From Leptospiraceae bacterium (GTDB taxonomy: Bacteria > Spirochaetota > Leptospiria > Leptospirales > Leptospiraceae), in the NCBI GenBank assembly GCA_022402465.1, contig JAKRSH010000031.1:92685-156684 (forward strand): a stretch of 64,000 bases of DNA. The letters are read 5' to 3'. Shown here piece after piece: positions 26,446 through 35,636 of the stretch; the first letter of the stretch is position 1; the number at the start of each line of letters is the position of its first letter. A model generated the notes under the pieces. The model did not search any database, was not told the DNA's origin, and worked only from the letters and a program-made list of their open reading frames with translations. The translations under genes were made by a program, and so were the position numbers.

Positions 26446-27538
26446 AAGTTTAATGGTGCTTATTGGACTTATCCTTGTTTGCCTCTTCATTCATTTTGTT
26501 ATAAAAATCCAGGATTTAATTTCGTCTCTCGACGCTCCATCTACTAAAAATACGATTAGCGTTTCGAATCCTACTATTGAGCCATCTAAGAAATACAAAG
26601 AATTTGATTTAAATTTCCGATGGTATTTCTTGTTATTTTTAGCAATCTTCATTGAAACTTGTTTGAGTGGAATGAATTCTTCAACTAAATTCGCTGAGAT
26701 AGTTTTACACAGTTTACGGATTGCGGGATTGAATTTTATTTTATTTTTTCTTTTCGCCATATTTTTTCTTTCTGAACGAAATCTTTGGTTTCTTAGCTTT
26801 GTTTATTGTTTATTTTATTCTTTATCAGAGCTCTTTATTCCTTGGGTATTAGCCTTTTATGAGGTTTTACCATCTTCAACTCTTTCGATCTGTAAATTTC
26901 ACATTGGCATATTTGTAATCTTGTTAGGTGGAAATATTTTTTATCCAAATTTTATCCGATTAAAAAATATAATAGATGAACATCTTATCAGTGTAGGCAA
27001 TACATTTCTTTTTATTTTAGGTTTTGTGGGTATTGCACTTTTATCCTACTCCTTCCTAATCCAATCCAATACTGATATCTTCGAATTGTTTTCCCTTGGA
27101 ATTTGGTCTGGAATTTTCAGTAGTATTGTTTTTATCTCTGTATATTACTTTTGGGGCAAGTTGATACCAAGAGATATAGGAATTTTAACATCCTTTGTTT
27201 CAGGATTTACAGCAGCTCAATTCCAATCTCTTTCAGTAACATTTGCTGCCATGCTCTTATTCATATTTGCTCTTGCTCTGATTATAAGTTTTACTTTTTA
27301 TTTTCTGGTTCATAAAAGATTCAGCCCACTTTGGGTGAATCTACTCTTATTCGCTGGCCTTGGTATTTTTTCTTACTTAGTTCAACCTTGGATGGAACTT
27401 GGAAGCTTAACAAATTTTGATGGAGTGGAACCATTTACTAAGCGCTTGAATGAAGTCTTTTTTATAGGGACTATTTATGCAATATGTCTTTGGTCTATCG
27501 TTGGTTTAGGAATTCTAATAGACAAAATCAGAAGATAA
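26432..27538 (+). CDS. Polytopic membrane protein, unknown function
   Basis: This 368-residue protein has about nine or ten hydrophobic spans: one at residues 5-28, then a cytosolic linker to about residue 65, then closely spaced spans to the C-terminus. Such topology suggests a transporter or a membrane sensor of the 7TM/9TM kind, but no signature motif is present. Its ATG lies within the last codons of the TPR/methyltransferase-like gene (14-base overlap), indicating coupled synthesis and probably a complex between the two. Confidence 0.6.
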   Translation: MNPIESLMVLIGLILVCLFIHFVIKIQDLISSLDAPSTKNTISVSNPTIEPSKKYKEFDLNFRWYFLLFLAIFIETCLSGMNSSTKFAEIVLHSLRIAGLNFILFFLFAIFFLSERNLWFLSFVYCLFYSLSELFIPWVLAFYEVLPSSTLSICKFHIGIFVILLGGNIFYPNFIRLKNIIDEHLISVGNTFLFILGFVGIALLSYSFLIQSNTDIFELFSLGIWSGIFSSIVFISVYYFWGKLIPRDIGILTSFVSGFTAAQFQSLSVTFAAMLLFIFALALIISFTFYFLVHKRFSPLWVNLLLFAGLGIFSYLVQPWMELGSLTNFDGVEPFTKRLNEVFFIGTIYAICLWSIVGLGILIDKIRR

Positions 27539-27581
27539 AAAGAACTAATATAACAAGAAACATTTTAGAAAAAAGGTATTT

Positions 27582-28418
27582 ATGGATTATAATTTAAATG
27601 GAAAAACATTTCTCATTACTGGAATTACGGACAAGGCATCTTTAGCTCTTCCTGTTGCAAAACACATTCTTTCCCTCGGTGGTAGATTGGTATGCACTGC
27701 ACTCGGACTTACGGATCACCATGATAATCTTTCTGATAAGGCCAAAGAATATTTAACCAAAACATATAACGATTTCAAAGTCGCAGTAAATGAAGAACTT
27801 GGATCTTCCGTTATTACCTACCCATTGGATGTAACCTTAGATGGAAGTATAACAGATTTCGGAAAGGCCCTGCATAAAGACGGAATCCAATTGGATGGAT
27901 ATTTGCATTCTATAGCTATGGATAAGACTATCCGCGCAGGGGTTGTTAAGCCATTGATTGAAGTGACTCGTGAAGAGTTTATGGGAGCTATGGATGTTTC
28001 GGCTTATTCCTTGATTTCTTTATCTCGTGCCTTACTCGAGAGTTCTGTATTGAAGAAGGGCTCCTCTATTGCAGCATTTAGCTATTTAGGTGCAGAGAAA
28101 ATTGTGGTACATCCTTATAAGAATATCGGTGTAGCTAAGGCAGCTTTGGAAAGGATCGTTTTTGAACTTGCCTTTGAACTTGGTAAGTCTCACCAGATTC
28201 GAGTCAATGCGATTCGCTTTTCACCATATACAGCGAGTAAGGCGGGGGGAGCCATCCAAGGTTTGGGTGAGGCAGTTGCTTATTGCAATGAAGCAAGTCC
28301 CCTTGGAAATGCTCTTCCAAATGACTTAGCACTTGAGGCTGTTTACCTTCTTTGCCATGCTGGAAGAATTACAGGCGAGATAAGACATGTGGATGGTGGC
28401 TACCATATACGCGGATAG
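27582..28418 (+). CDS. fabI: Enoyl-ACP reductase FabI
   Basis: This 278-residue short-chain-dehydrogenase-fold enzyme performs the last step of each fatty-acid elongation cycle using NAD(P)H. Markers are the divergent FabI nucleotide loop ITGITDKASLALPVA (about residues 12-26), DGYLHSIAM (about 106-114), the catalytic Tyr-x6-Lys in PYKNIGVAKAALERIV (about 185-200) preceded by SYLGAEK, and RVNAIRFSP. It ends at a bidirectional terminator shared with convergent murD. Confidence 0.88.
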   Translation: MDYNLNGKTFLITGITDKASLALPVAKHILSLGGRLVCTALGLTDHHDNLSDKAKEYLTKTYNDFKVAVNEELGSSVITYPLDVTLDGSITDFGKALHKDGIQLDGYLHSIAMDKTIRAGVVKPLIEVTREEFMGAMDVSAYSLISLSRALLESSVLKKGSSIAAFSYLGAEKIVVHPYKNIGVAKAALERIVFELAFELGKSHQIRVNAIRFSPYTASKAGGAIQGLGEAVAYCNEASPLGNALPNDLALEAVYLLCHAGRITGEIRHVDGGYHIRG

Positions 28419-28471
28419 GATGTTCTGATATTAGAAATTATTTATATTAGAATATTTATATTTACTTTAAT

Positions 28472-28500
28472 ATCCCTGAAGTGCATCATCTTTCAGGGAT
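28472..28500. terminator. Bidirectional stem-loop between fabI and murD
   Basis: ATCCCTGAA (28472-28480) and TTCAGGGAT (28492-28500) form a perfect nine-pair stem with an 11-base loop. It is located exactly between the convergent stops of fabI and murD, and both flanks are AT-rich (TTATT to the right, ATTAAAGTAAATA when read leftward). It most likely terminates both transcripts. Confidence 0.65.
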
Positions 28501-29874
28501 TTATTCTACCGCACTGAATAGGATTTGGCTTAGTTCTTTAAAATGCAAGCCTCGTTCTTCAAAGTTTTTAAATTGATCAAAGCTTGCACAAGCAGGACTC
28601 AATACAACCCAAGTATTTTCTTGTTTCGTCTTAGACCAGATACTTTTTATGGATACCAAAGCTTCCTCCATGCTTTCAACAAAGCTGACCTTTTCTCGAA
28701 TTAAATTAAAATCCTTACGCCAATGTGTTCTTGCCTCTCCGTATACATAAACCTGGCAAGGTAGATTCTTAAGACATGCAATCACAGGCGTCATATCTTC
28801 GGATTTTGTTCTTCCTCCCATGAGTAAGATAAGGTTTGTTGTTTGTGATTCAAAATTTTGCAACCAAGCCATGAGACTGTGAACATTAGTTGATTTTGAG
28901 TCATTCACAAAAGTCCATCCAAAAGACCGCATAAACTTCTCGAAGCGATGAGCTAATCCTTGGAAGGTCTCAATTTGAGTTTGTATGTGAGTGGATGGAA
29001 TTTCCAGGGACTCAGCTAGAAGAATACTTGCTGCAAGATTTTCCAAGTTGTGGTAGCCTTCCAAAGAAAACTTTTGAATGCTATAGCTTGCCTGCTTTGT
29101 TTGTATCAAAAGATTTTCTATATCGATATATGCATCAAGTTTGGGATTTGTTCCAAATAGCTTCACATTGCACTTAAGTTCGTCCAGTTTCAAATTAAGT
29201 TTTTGGATGGTTTCTAATTTACTAACAAAGATGTGTTGGGGATCATTTTCATTAATGATTCTTCTTTTTGCAATTGCATAGTTTTCCATAGAACCATGTC
29301 TCTCTAAATGGTCAGGGGCAAGGTTCAGTATTGCAGATGAATCTAAATCCAAGGGCAGGGAATCTTCTAATTGGTAGCTGGACAATTCTACCACAGCGAG
29401 ATTATATTCTTTATCAGCAAACTCGCTAAAGGCTCGACCTATATTTCCACCGAGTTGGGCTTGGGGATAATCAATCAGAGTTAAATGGTGGGTAAGTGCC
29501 GTGGTAGTAGATTTTCCGTCAGTACCAGTGATGCCAATTATTTTGCCAGAGAAACAAGAACGTGCAAGATCAATCTCCGATTGGATGAGAATCCCTCTTT
29601 CTCTAGCAAGGACCAACCAAGGATGCTTAGGAGATATTCCTGGACTTTTGGTAATGGATTTGGTTGCATCAGGGATTAGGAGTTCTCTTGCATTTTCCTC
29701 GGTATCTGCTACACCTTGGGGGTCTTTGGCATCTACTAAAATAGGAGTTTCTCCTAATCGAATCAGCAAGTCGAAGGCGGCTTTGCCAGAAATTCCACCT
29801 CCGAGGACTATTGATTTCAGATTTGTCTTTTCCATGGAATTTTCATTAAACTCTGGTTGACTTACTTCTTCCAT
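28501..29874 (-). CDS. murD: UDP-N-acetylmuramoylalanine-D-glutamate ligase MurD
   Basis: MurD adds D-glutamate to UDP-MurNAc-L-Ala in cytosolic peptidoglycan synthesis. The Rossmann start IVLGGGISGKAAFDLL, the ATP loop GITGTDGKSTTTALTHHL, LNLAPDHLERHGSMENYAIAK and the C-terminal FVNDSKSTNVHSLMAWL and LLMGGRTKSEDM are all present. I chose the ATG at 29874 (457 residues); the ATG at 29835 (MEKTNLK) is also possible. The open frame continues to a TTG at 29937, but that would overlap the divergent STAS gene. Confidence 0.93.
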   Translation of the reverse strand: MEEVSQPEFNENSMEKTNLKSIVLGGGISGKAAFDLLIRLGETPILVDAKDPQGVADTEENARELLIPDATKSITKSPGISPKHPWLVLARERGILIQSEIDLARSCFSGKIIGITGTDGKSTTTALTHHLTLIDYPQAQLGGNIGRAFSEFADKEYNLAVVELSSYQLEDSLPLDLDSSAILNLAPDHLERHGSMENYAIAKRRIINENDPQHIFVSKLETIQKLNLKLDELKCNVKLFGTNPKLDAYIDIENLLIQTKQASYSIQKFSLEGYHNLENLAASILLAESLEIPSTHIQTQIETFQGLAHRFEKFMRSFGWTFVNDSKSTNVHSLMAWLQNFESQTTNLILLMGGRTKSEDMTPVIACLKNLPCQVYVYGEARTHWRKDFNLIREKVSFVESMEEALVSIKSIWSKTKQENTWVVLSPACASFDQFKNFEERGLHFKELSQILFSAVE

Positions 29875-29914
29875 CTTTTTATATTGAAAGTATACTATTC
29901 TAAGGGCTTTAAAA

Positions 29915-30247
29915 TTGCTAAAACACAACGTCACCAATGGAATACTAGTAGTTTATCTGGAAGGCAGATTGGATGTATCTGTAGCCAACGAGGTTGAAGA
30001 AAATCTCGCAGACCTCATTGATAACGGTGGACATACTAAAGTATTACTCAATATGAAAGATGTAGACTATATGTCTTCTTCTGGCTTTCGCGCATGTATT
30101 TCAACTCTACGAAAGCTGAATGCCAAAGATGGACTTCTTAAAATCTGCAATATCAAACCTGCTGTGAAGAGAATCTTTGATGTAATCGAACTAACTTCGC
30201 TTTTTGATATATCCGAAACAGAGGAAGAGGCACTTTCTTCATTCTAA
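29915..30247 (+). CDS. STAS-domain anti-sigma factor antagonist
   Basis: This 110-residue single-domain protein has the STAS fold: GILVVYLEGRLDVSVANEVEENL, then VLLNMKDVDYMSSSGFRACI, where the first or second Ser of MSSSG is the expected phosphorylation site, and KICNIKPAVKRIFDVIEL. Such proteins bind an anti-sigma kinase when dephosphorylated and so free a sigma factor or another target. It uses a TTG start with AAGGG nine bases ahead. It is divergent from murD. The matching kinase/phosphatase genes of this window (35.6-39 kb) are 5 kb away next to their own STAS gene. Confidence 0.82.
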   Translation: MLKHNVTNGILVVYLEGRLDVSVANEVEENLADLIDNGGHTKVLLNMKDVDYMSSSGFRACISTLRKLNAKDGLLKICNIKPAVKRIFDVIELTSLFDISETEEEALSSF

Positions 30248-30296
30248 GCTTTGCTTAGTATCTAGAAATCCTTTTCCGAACACTTAGTATTCAGCT

Positions 30297-31058
30297 ACGA
30301 ACCCTGTTCTTTACAAAATTCTCGCAACAAAAAAAGAAGAAATCGATATTGCTAAATCCTTAGCAGTATCGAAGCAAGCTCTTCCAAGCCTTCCCATTTA
30401 TGATTTTTATTCCGCATTAAGAGAAAAATTCCCAGCAGTGATTGCTGAATGTAAAAAAGGAAGCCCTTCGGCTGGAATTATTCGTTCAAATTATAATCCT
30501 GTTGAAATCGCCAAAATTTATGAAGGCTCAGGAGCGAGTGCTATTTCTGTTCTTACTGATTCTCGGTATTTTCATGGATCATTGAATGATCTAGCAAAAG
30601 TTTCGGAAGCTGTCCAAATTCCCGTTATACGAAAAGATTTTATCATAGATCCAATTCAAATTGATGAAGCCCGCAGGTATGGTGCTTCCGCAATCTTATT
30701 GATTGTTCGTATTTTAGAACCAGATCAACTTAAAAATCTTCTGGACTATGCTCATTCTTTAGGTTTAGGAGTTTTAGTTGAGACCCATAACAAGCAAGAG
30801 GTAGAACTCGCTGTTTCCCTAGGAGCCCAAGCAATAGGCATAAATACAAGAGATTTGGATACTTTTGAAATCTATCCAAAGCTTATCCAAGAACTTGCAT
30901 CCCTCATCCCCCAAGATAGAATTATCATTGGGGAATCAGGAATTCATTCCAAATCAGATTGGCAGGATTTGGAAGGAGTCGTTCAGGGTTTGTTAGTTGG
31001 TACTTATTTTATGAATGCTGAAGATATTAGTCTTGCCTATAAGAATTTATTTTCTTAA
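30297..31058 (+). CDS. trpC: Indole-3-glycerol phosphate synthase TrpC, no standard start codon
   Basis: TrpC closes the indole ring in tryptophan synthesis. The body is clear: AVIAECKKGSPSAGIIR with the catalytic Lys, ISVLTDSRYFHGSL, RKDFIIDPIQI, INTRDLDTF and IIIGESGIHS. The first ATG/GTG/TTG codon in frame is the GTG at 30438, but that is the Val of the first barrel strand. The same frame is open upstream to a stop at 30285 and encodes a normal TrpC N-terminus (NPVLYKILATKKEEI...). Starting at ACG 30297, one base different from ATG, gives 253 residues, the usual length. No Shine-Dalgarno sequence is seen. Either an unusual start codon is used, or the gene is mutated or mis-sequenced. Confidence 0.8.
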   Translation, partial: TNPVLYKILATKKEEIDIAKSLAVSKQALPSLPIYDFYSALREKFPAVIAECKKGSPSAGIIRSNYNPVEIAKIYEGSGASAISVLTDSRYFHGSLNDLAKVSEAVQIPVIRKDFIIDPIQIDEARRYGASAILLIVRILEPDQLKNLLDYAHSLGLGVLVETHNKQEVELAVSLGAQAIGINTRDLDTFEIYPKLIQELASLIPQDRIIIGESGIHSKSDWQDLEGVVQGLLVGTYFMNAEDISLAYKNLFS

Positions 31059-31155
31059 TGATACTAATTATCTAAATAATTTAAGTCTCTTTTTTTCTAT
31101 ATCTCTTTTTAAATTGTCTTCGCTCACTACAATAATATTTTAAAGTTAGTTGATT

Positions 31156-31773
31156 CTATTCTTTGAACTTTAAGCGAAAAAAGATAATTAATAATATAAG
31201 AATTAGACAAGCAATACTTACAACCACAGGAAAAAGTAAAGTTGTCCAATTGAAGCTATCTAAAGAAGCTATAACTACAAGGTTGCGAGTAACAAATACG
31301 AAATAGAAAAATATATCTTCTTCAAAGGGCTTAAGTATAGCTTTTTGTATAGTAGGAAGAAATCCTATGATATCTATGGATGTTAAGATAGCAGTTGCCC
31401 AGAATGGATCATTACTTACATACCATGCCGGAATGGATGCTAATGCGATTAATAGGAAAACCCAATCTGATCTAAGGATTGTTAAATCTGATCTATGACG
31501 AAATGCAAGAAAGGCAACATAAAAAGTAATAAGGCCTGAGATTCCTATAGATATAGATCCATATCCTCCACCACCAGCTAAAGTTGCAAGAAATACTATA
31601 AAAGTTGTTAATCCCCAAATGATCCAAGAGAAATAGTGTGGTTTTACATTATTAGATTTTATTCCAATAATATAAGGTATATAATTGAAAATAGTTATGA
31701 AAACCGCGAATCCTGATAGAATGGGAAGTAAGGGAACTGCGAATATATAAATATTTGAAAATGGATTCAGCAA
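31156..31773 (-). CDS. Small polytopic membrane protein, SWEET/PQ-loop-like
   Basis: This 205-residue protein has about seven hydrophobic spans. Two segments look like repeated halves with a proline-centred helix and a short basic loop (NYIPYIIGIKSNNVKP near residues 29-44; IGFLPTIQKAILKPFEED near 136-153), the layout of PQ-loop/SWEET-type sugar or metabolite transporters. The resemblance is by pattern only. It appears to start at a TTG. It is followed, across a non-coding gap of about 100 bases, by convergent trpC. Confidence 0.5.
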   Translation of the reverse strand: MLNPFSNIYIFAVPLLPILSGFAVFITIFNYIPYIIGIKSNNVKPHYFSWIIWGLTTFIVFLATLAGGGGYGSISIGISGLITFYVAFLAFRHRSDLTILRSDWVFLLIALASIPAWYVSNDPFWATAILTSIDIIGFLPTIQKAILKPFEEDIFFYFVFVTRNLVVIASLDSFNWTTLLFPVVVSIACLILILLIIFFRLKFKE

Positions 31774-31813
31774 GAAGATGTATAATTAGTATTCATGCGA
31801 TTATTGAAATCAA

Positions 31814-31848
31814 AATAGTCGATAGATTTTCTAGGTCTTTCGACTATT
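31814..31848 (-). terminator. Stem-loop downstream of the FlgT-like lipoprotein gene
   Basis: AATAGTCGA (31814-31822) pairs perfectly with TCGACTATT (31840-31848); a small inner TAGA/TCTA hairpin sits in the loop. Read on the minus strand it follows the lipoprotein stop by 26 bases and is trailed by TTTTGATTTC, a weak T-tract. On the plus strand it is followed by six T, but no plus-strand gene leads into it. Confidence 0.5.
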
Positions 31849-31873
31849 CATTTTTTGATTAAGAGTTAACTTA

Positions 31874-33091
31874 TTATTTACCAGAAAATTTCAAAACAAC
31901 TTCTCCTCTTTTGGAAGAAACAATCGAAAGCTCGTATTTCCCTATGTAACGGAATCCTCTATCTTTTTTATAAGATAATTCTTCACTGAACATAGATTCT
32001 TTGCCTGGATAAGTTAATTCCCATTCGGAGGCAGATACATCCGATTTTCTTTCATTGATTTGTTTAACAGAAGTGAATTCAATCAGATCATCTCGGAAAG
32101 AAATTGCTTCTTCTGCAGGTAATCCAGAAAATTTTAGTATTACTGTGTTCTCTTCGGTAAGTTTAAACCATTCTTCTTTGATTTGCTTACCAGCCTTAGT
32201 TCCAACTAATTTTGCCCAGTCTTGGATCGCCTTTTCCCTAGCAACTTCCATGGTAAGATCTGCGCCACGTCCTTCTGAAGAACCTGAGCCAAAAACTTTA
32301 CCATCACCCCATAACTGAACCATTTTATAAGGACCAGTCACAGCAGAGCTCAAAATATCCATTTCTTTGCCACCAGGAAGTTTGACTTTTCCTTGGTCCT
32401 TAGAGGAAACATATGCAATAACAAGAACTTCCGCTCCTGCTTCCTGAGCAACTTCTACAAGTGGTGAGCCTGATTCAATATCATCTAGGTTTAGATTCTG
32501 CAAGGAAGGATTTTTCTTCATGAGATTAGAGATTTGATTCGAGGATACAATTTTGTTACCGCGTGATCTTAGAGCCTCTGAAAGTTCAGCTTCAGCTTGG
32601 TTCTTAGGATCACCTAACTTTAACGATTTGGAGCCTATAGTTCCACCCACAAGAACAACCATTCTAGGATTGCCTACATCATCTAGAAGTTGGTCAACAG
32701 CTGTAGATAGGCGAGTAAGTTCCACTTCACAACGAACTGTGAGTCTAAGCATAGGTTGGGTGTTGAGTTGAAAATTCTCTTCTCCCAGGATTTCATAATT
32801 TTTAACAAAGGCATCAGTCTTTCCGTAGAGCTTAGATCCCAGTGATTGACCATCTGCGACCCCAGTTTTTTGAGTGATTTGCTCACCTATAATTTTCCGT
32901 ACTGCATTCAGCTTGGCATCTTTAAGTGCCTTAGATTTTGCAAGAGCACTGTCACCTTGGTAAATGGGGGCTTCTCCTTGAACAATAGCAACATTGCTTG
33001 AAGCTGTGGCGTCCGTTGTTTTGGTAGTAGCAGATCCTCCACAATTTTGTAATAATAACAAGATACCGAAAGTATAAATAAGATTTTTCAT
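31874..33091 (-). CDS. Lipoprotein with LPP20/FlgT-like N-terminal domain
   Basis: This 405-residue protein has a signal with lipobox LLQNC (Cys at about residue 17). The mature N-terminal domain (about 35-125) has the pattern AIVQGEAPIYQGDSALAKSKALKDAKLNAVRKIIG... of LPP20/FlgT N-terminal domains. The middle (about 143-300) resembles the FlgT/penicillin-binding-activator-like fold (RMVVLVGG, EVLVIAYVSS) and the C-terminus is beta-rich. FlgT-type proteins associate with flagellar basal bodies or the outer envelope; a similar role is plausible but not shown. Confidence 0.6.
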   Translation of the reverse strand: MKNLIYTFGILLLLQNCGGSATTKTTDATASSNVAIVQGEAPIYQGDSALAKSKALKDAKLNAVRKIIGEQITQKTGVADGQSLGSKLYGKTDAFVKNYEILGEENFQLNTQPMLRLTVRCEVELTRLSTAVDQLLDDVGNPRMVVLVGGTIGSKSLKLGDPKNQAEAELSEALRSRGNKIVSSNQISNLMKKNPSLQNLNLDDIESGSPLVEVAQEAGAEVLVIAYVSSKDQGKVKLPGGKEMDILSSAVTGPYKMVQLWGDGKVFGSGSSEGRGADLTMEVAREKAIQDWAKLVGTKAGKQIKEEWFKLTEENTVILKFSGLPAEEAISFRDDLIEFTSVKQINERKSDVSASEWELTYPGKESMFSEELSYKKDRGFRYIGKYELSIVSSKRGEVVLKFSGK

Positions 33092-33257
33092 CTATGTCTC
33101 CTCATCTAAAGAATTCTTATTTAAGGGAAAATTTCGTCCAACAACTTTTGGCTGGTTTCCAAGAAAAAAGCCAGTCTTCTGCTCTTTATTTTCATAGATG
33201 GAGCTATGGATTAGAAAAAGTTTTGTTTCTTTAGCTTGGCTTCTAAGAATTGCTTAT

Positions 33258-34355
33258 ATGGCATTGAACTGTGGAATCGTAGGCTTACCGAATGTAGGCA
33301 AATCAACTTTATTCAACGCGCTCACTAAGGCTGGAGCGCAAATGGCAAATTATCCTTTCTGTACTATAGAACCCAATAAGGGTATAGTAGAAGTTCCTGA
33401 TGTACGTTTAGAACGCTTAGCAGGGATTTACAAACCCAAAAAGATTATCCCAACTACTATGGAATATGTAGACATAGCTGGTCTAGTTAGAGGAGCAAGT
33501 AAGGGCGAAGGATTGGGGAATCAATTTCTTTCACATATTCGCGAGGTTGATGCAATCTGCCATGTAGTTAGAGCATTTGAAGATGATAATATAACGCATG
33601 TTCATAATAAGATCGATCCAGTCGAAGATGCAGAAGTTGTAAATTACGAATTAATTCTTGCCGACCTTGAAAGCTTAGAGAAGCAACACCAAAGAATTGC
33701 TAAATCGGCTAAGGCTGGAAATAAAGAAGCCTCTGAAATTGTTGTAGTTATGGATAAAATTTTAGAAGCCTTGAAAGCTGGTAAGCGCGCTAGATCAGTA
33801 ACCTTAACAGCTGAGCAAGAAAAGATTGCTAAAACCTTTAACCTAATCACTATTAAACCAATGCTCTATGTTGCAAATGTCTTGGACAAAGATCTTGAAA
33901 AAGGCAATAATCCTCACTTAGAAAAGATTAAGAAATTAGCGGATTCCGAAGGTGCGAAGATGGTAACACTTTGTGGCAAATTTGAAGAAGAAATTTCTGG
34001 ACTAAGCAGAGAAGAACAATTGGAATTTTTGAAAGAAGTGGGAGAATCGCAAAGCGGTCTAGATCGCATGATTTCGGCGTCTTATGAACTCTTAGGCTTG
34101 GTAACTTTTCTTACTGCTGGTGAAGTAGAGGTGAGAGCTTGGACAACCTTAAAGGGAAGCTCTGGTCCACAAGCTGCTAGTGTGATTCATTCTGATTTTG
34201 AGAAAGGATATATACGAGCTGAGGTTATGAAATTCGAAGACATTGATCGCTTGGGTGATCCTGCGAAAGTGAAGGAAGAAGGAAAGCTTCGCATAGAAGG
34301 GAAAGAATATATAGTGAATGATGGTGATGTAATCTACTTTAGGATAAACGGATAA
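33258..34355 (+). CDS. ychF: Ribosome-associated Obg-like ATPase YchF
   Basis: This is a universally conserved P-loop ATPase that binds ribosomes and is involved in redox and stress adaptation. Starting at ATG 33258 ([20 protein letters not shown]) gives 365 residues, the family's normal length; an in-frame ATG 20 codons earlier at 33198 adds an atypical lead. G1 is GLPNVGKST and G3 is [21 protein letters not shown]; the C-terminus is a TGS domain ([20 protein letters not shown]-like [18 protein letters not shown]). The following gene begins one base after the stop. Confidence 0.94.
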   Translation: MALNCGIVGLPNVGKSTLFNALTKAGAQMANYPFCTIEPNKGIVEVPDVRLERLAGIYKPKKIIPTTMEYVDIAGLVRGASKGEGLGNQFLSHIREVDAICHVVRAFEDDNITHVHNKIDPVEDAEVVNYELILADLESLEKQHQRIAKSAKAGNKEASEIVVVMDKILEALKAGKRARSVTLTAEQEKIAKTFNLITIKPMLYVANVLDKDLEKGNNPHLEKIKKLADSEGAKMVTLCGKFEEEISGLSREEQLEFLKEVGESQSGLDRMISASYELLGLVTFLTAGEVEVRAWTTLKGSSGPQAASVIHSDFEKGYIRAEVMKFEDIDRLGDPAKVKEEGKLRIEGKEYIVNDGDVIYFRING

Positions 34356-34356
34356 G

Positions 34357-35268
34357 ATGACTGCCTTGCCTGTTCCTGCTGTTCTTGCTACTGAGCTAAC
34401 TAGACTTATACGTTTGCTAGCAATGACTGGGAAGAAGGCCTTTCATAAATATTTATTTCAGCCTATCTCATATGCAGCCTGGGAAGGGCCCAAGCAGAAA
34501 TGGTCTTCACGCAAATACATGGAAAAGATAGCTGAAGACCTAAATGAAATTAGTCGACTGAATACTATTGCTCCAAATTGCAAGCGTATGATTTGTCAAG
34601 CAATGACTGAGAATCCTTCTGCTCTCGGTGATACATGTATTTTTTTCTTAGAGGCTATACAAAGAGAACCCATAGTTTCCAGTTCTGTAGAATCTATTGA
34701 ATTTGTTAAAATCATAGAACGCAGCCTTAAGGAATTTGGAGAGATCCAAGCGACTCGAAGTGAGAAATTATTTGAAGAGGGTATTGAAAGCTTCTCGCCT
34801 GAGGAATTGCAAGAAGTGTTTAAGCCTATCAAATTAGACAGCCATTTAGAAAAAGTCCATCTAGATAGAGAAATTCTTACTCTTTACCAACAAATCATGG
34901 CAGCAAGTAAATCAGGCAACCTTCAAAGATGCAAGAAATTACTTTCTTCGTATATTATTCGCTATAAAGATCAAGAATCATATAGCGAAGATCAGGTGAA
35001 TAAACTCATGTTTGCTTTAGAGAAAAGGGAATCGGGCTTCCAAGAAGAACTCAAGAATAGTATGGCAATAGAAATTTATTATCAATTGACTAAGTCTATC
35101 TTAGAGAAAAATCTAAAGCGATCGATTATTATGATTCGTAAATACGCACATATTTTTGAAGGAGATCAGAACACACCGTATTTTCTTGAAATAGACAAAA
35201 TGGAGAGAACTCTGTATAAAATCATAACAGAAAAAGGATTGATGGAAGATCTTAAGAAGTCAATCTAG
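34357..35268 (+). CDS. Hypothetical helical protein downstream of ychF
   Basis: This 303-residue protein is almost entirely alpha-helical and has no signal peptide, membrane span or recognised motif. The ATG begins one base after the ychF stop, and the STAS gene follows 14 bases after its stop, so ychF, this gene and the partner-switching genes may form one transcript. The content gives no direct functional clue. Confidence 0.6.
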   Translation: MTALPVPAVLATELTRLIRLLAMTGKKAFHKYLFQPISYAAWEGPKQKWSSRKYMEKIAEDLNEISRLNTIAPNCKRMICQAMTENPSALGDTCIFFLEAIQREPIVSSSVESIEFVKIIERSLKEFGEIQATRSEKLFEEGIESFSPEELQEVFKPIKLDSHLEKVHLDREILTLYQQIMAASKSGNLQRCKKLLSSYIIRYKDQESYSEDQVNKLMFALEKRESGFQEELKNSMAIEIYYQLTKSILEKNLKRSIIMIRKYAHIFEGDQNTPYFLEIDKMERTLYKIITEKGLMEDLKKSI

Positions 35269-35282
35269 GGCAAGGAGATTTT

Positions 35283-35633
35283 ATGGCAGCTGCAAATCTA
35301 AGCATTAAAGAATCAAACCAAGGTGCTATTACTATTCTTACTCTAAATGGAGAATTAGATGCAAAGACGGCACCTGAATTCCGAGCAAAACTTGACTCAC
35401 TTGCAAGTGCTGGTAAAGTAAAAATTATTTGTGACTGCAAAGATCTAAGCTATGTTGCCTCAGCAGGAATTGGAGTCATGAATGCAATTCAGAAGACTTT
35501 GGTATCACATTCTGGGGAATTGATACTTATTGCAGTTAAGAAAGAAATTCGCGATACTATGGATCTTATGTATTTTACCAAAAAAGTTCGTTTGTTTGGT
35601 AGTATTGAAGAAGCGAGTGCTGCGTTTAAATAA
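35283..35633 (+). CDS. STAS-domain anti-sigma factor antagonist (partner-switch module)
   Basis: This 116-residue STAS protein reads ITILTLNGELDAKTAPEFRAKL, then CDCKDLSYVASAGIGVMNAI with the phosphorylatable Ser in VASAG, followed by HSGELILIAVKKEIRDTM. It has a strong AAGGAG Shine-Dalgarno sequence. It lies three bases upstream of an HATPase kinase and then a SpoIIE phosphatase, so it is the antagonist of a complete three-component partner-switching system like RsbV-RsbW-RsbU. Confidence 0.88.
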   Translation: MAAANLSIKESNQGAITILTLNGELDAKTAPEFRAKLDSLASAGKVKIICDCKDLSYVASAGIGVMNAIQKTLVSHSGELILIAVKKEIRDTMDLMYFTKKVRLFGSIEEASAAFK

Positions 35634-35636
35634 ATT

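Noticed and set aside
29875..29937. Extension of murD to TTG 29937
   Set aside because: It would overlap the start of the divergent STAS gene and adds a segment unlike any MurD N-terminus.
30244..30258. Small hairpin CTAAGC-TTT-GCTTAG after the first STAS gene
   Set aside because: Six pairs with a three-base loop and no T-run; too weak to call a terminator.
33198..33257. Longer N-terminus for ychF from ATG 33198
   Set aside because: The family starts with a short lead before [14 protein letters not shown] 33258 gives the standard length.
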